From: Torymus aiolomorphi
Taxonomy: Eukaryota; Arthropoda; Insecta; Hymenoptera; Torymidae
Direction of reading: 5' to 3'
Length of the DNA: 64,000 bases
Assembly: GCA_036365515.1 (NCBI GenBank)
Contig: CM070874.1
Coordinates: forward strand, 164,008,297-164,072,296
How positions within the stretch are numbered: the first letter of the stretch is position 1; each line of letters starts with the position of its first letter. Positions 63,925-64,000 of the stretch are shown in pieces. Under the pieces are notes generated by a model that did no database searches, was not told where the DNA came from, and worked only from the letters and a program-made list of their open reading frames with translations. The position numbers and the translations under genes are program-made.

Positions 63925-64000
63925 AGCTACGCATACGCGTGGAACTCGCCTCCCCCGCCTGCTTTGGGTTAGGAAATACTTAAATAATTATTTAGCCATG
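63925..64000 (-). repeat. Satellite family B unit at the window edge, reverse orientation
   Basis: acgcatacgcgtggaactcgc, ctcccccgcctgctttgggttagg and aaatacttaaataattatttagcc correspond to the reverse of the 38802-39709 units. It truncates the gypsy element at about 63920-63925 and probably starts another array. Confidence 0.85.

Noticed and set aside
63084..63983. ORF3 as an env (errantivirus) gene
   Set aside because: No signal peptide, membrane span, furin-like site or cysteine pattern; composition is low-complexity P/T/A/K.
1..64000. CRISPR array, bacterial operon or phage features
   Set aside because: The regular repeats lack unique equal-length spacers, and the introns, THAP domain, LINE poly(A) and LTR element show a eukaryotic genome.

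Overview
The window is eukaryotic, AT-rich DNA packed with nested transposable elements. I recognise no conserved single-copy host gene, and every protein-coding signal I can support belongs to a mobile element. A P-type (THAP) transposase, a Ty3/gypsy retrotransposon, a jockey-like LINE tail, a RAG1/CMC-like transposase, Pif1/Helitron helicase debris and many foldback MITEs together suggest an arthropod, most likely an insect. The species cannot be named from the sequence.

Layout. (1) 1.3-19.7 kb: a GC-richer compound of inverted repeats between arrays of an ~85-95 bp satellite (about 1328-1740 and 19080-19672). Long arms (6290-7130 against 14960-16690, and a second unit at 3740-4640 against 16690-17374) enclose a minus-strand transposase-like pseudogene (8093-13830). 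That pseudogene is split by an intact-looking 3.55 kb element (9136-12681) with ~600 bp terminal inverted repeats (TIRs), a 4-bp duplication ATTG and a 667-aa transposase. Five members of one MITE family (ends CGTCGG..., 4-bp duplications ATAT/AAAT, unrelated palindromic cores) lie in this region. (2) 19.7-27.1 kb: a tRNA-like sequence between 120-bp direct repeats, a degraded second copy of the 667-aa-transposase element, a 1.9 kb foldback with 533-bp arms carrying another transposase C-terminus, several elements with CCC...GGG ends built of short palindromic words, and inverted Pif1-type helicase remnants. (3) 29.1-49.0 kb: one P-element-type transposase gene in pieces (exon 1 at 29110, exon 2 at 41862, remainder 46563-48970). 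Its intron has swollen to 12.65 kb with a 7.4 kb GAAATATTTC-rich element (31379-38801), a satellite array that reverses orientation, and a 154-bp palindromic MITE. Its second exon is split by a 4.1 kb RAG1/CMC-like DDE transposon (42422-46562), itself hit by a LINE. (4) 51.2-58.3 kb: a TIR element with repeated GTTTCATAAT motifs, then a 934-aa transposase with P-like motif order and a downstream ORF repeating its N-terminal domain. (5) 58.3-64 kb: a Ty3/gypsy retrotransposon (5' LTR, primer-binding site, broken gag and protease, open RT-RNaseH-integrase) inserted in the previous element and cut off by the same satellite that bounds region 1.

The genes do not form a pathway; they record repeated insertion of elements into elements. 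Three points stand out. Elements with CCC...GGG termini share a body plan of family-specific palindromic words. Two unrelated transposases share a promoter-like block (TTAGTACC, then a CTCF-like CCGCTAGRTGGC, then TATAAGTA 43-45 nt on). Several insertions are supported by target-site duplications or an empty-site copy elsewhere in the window.
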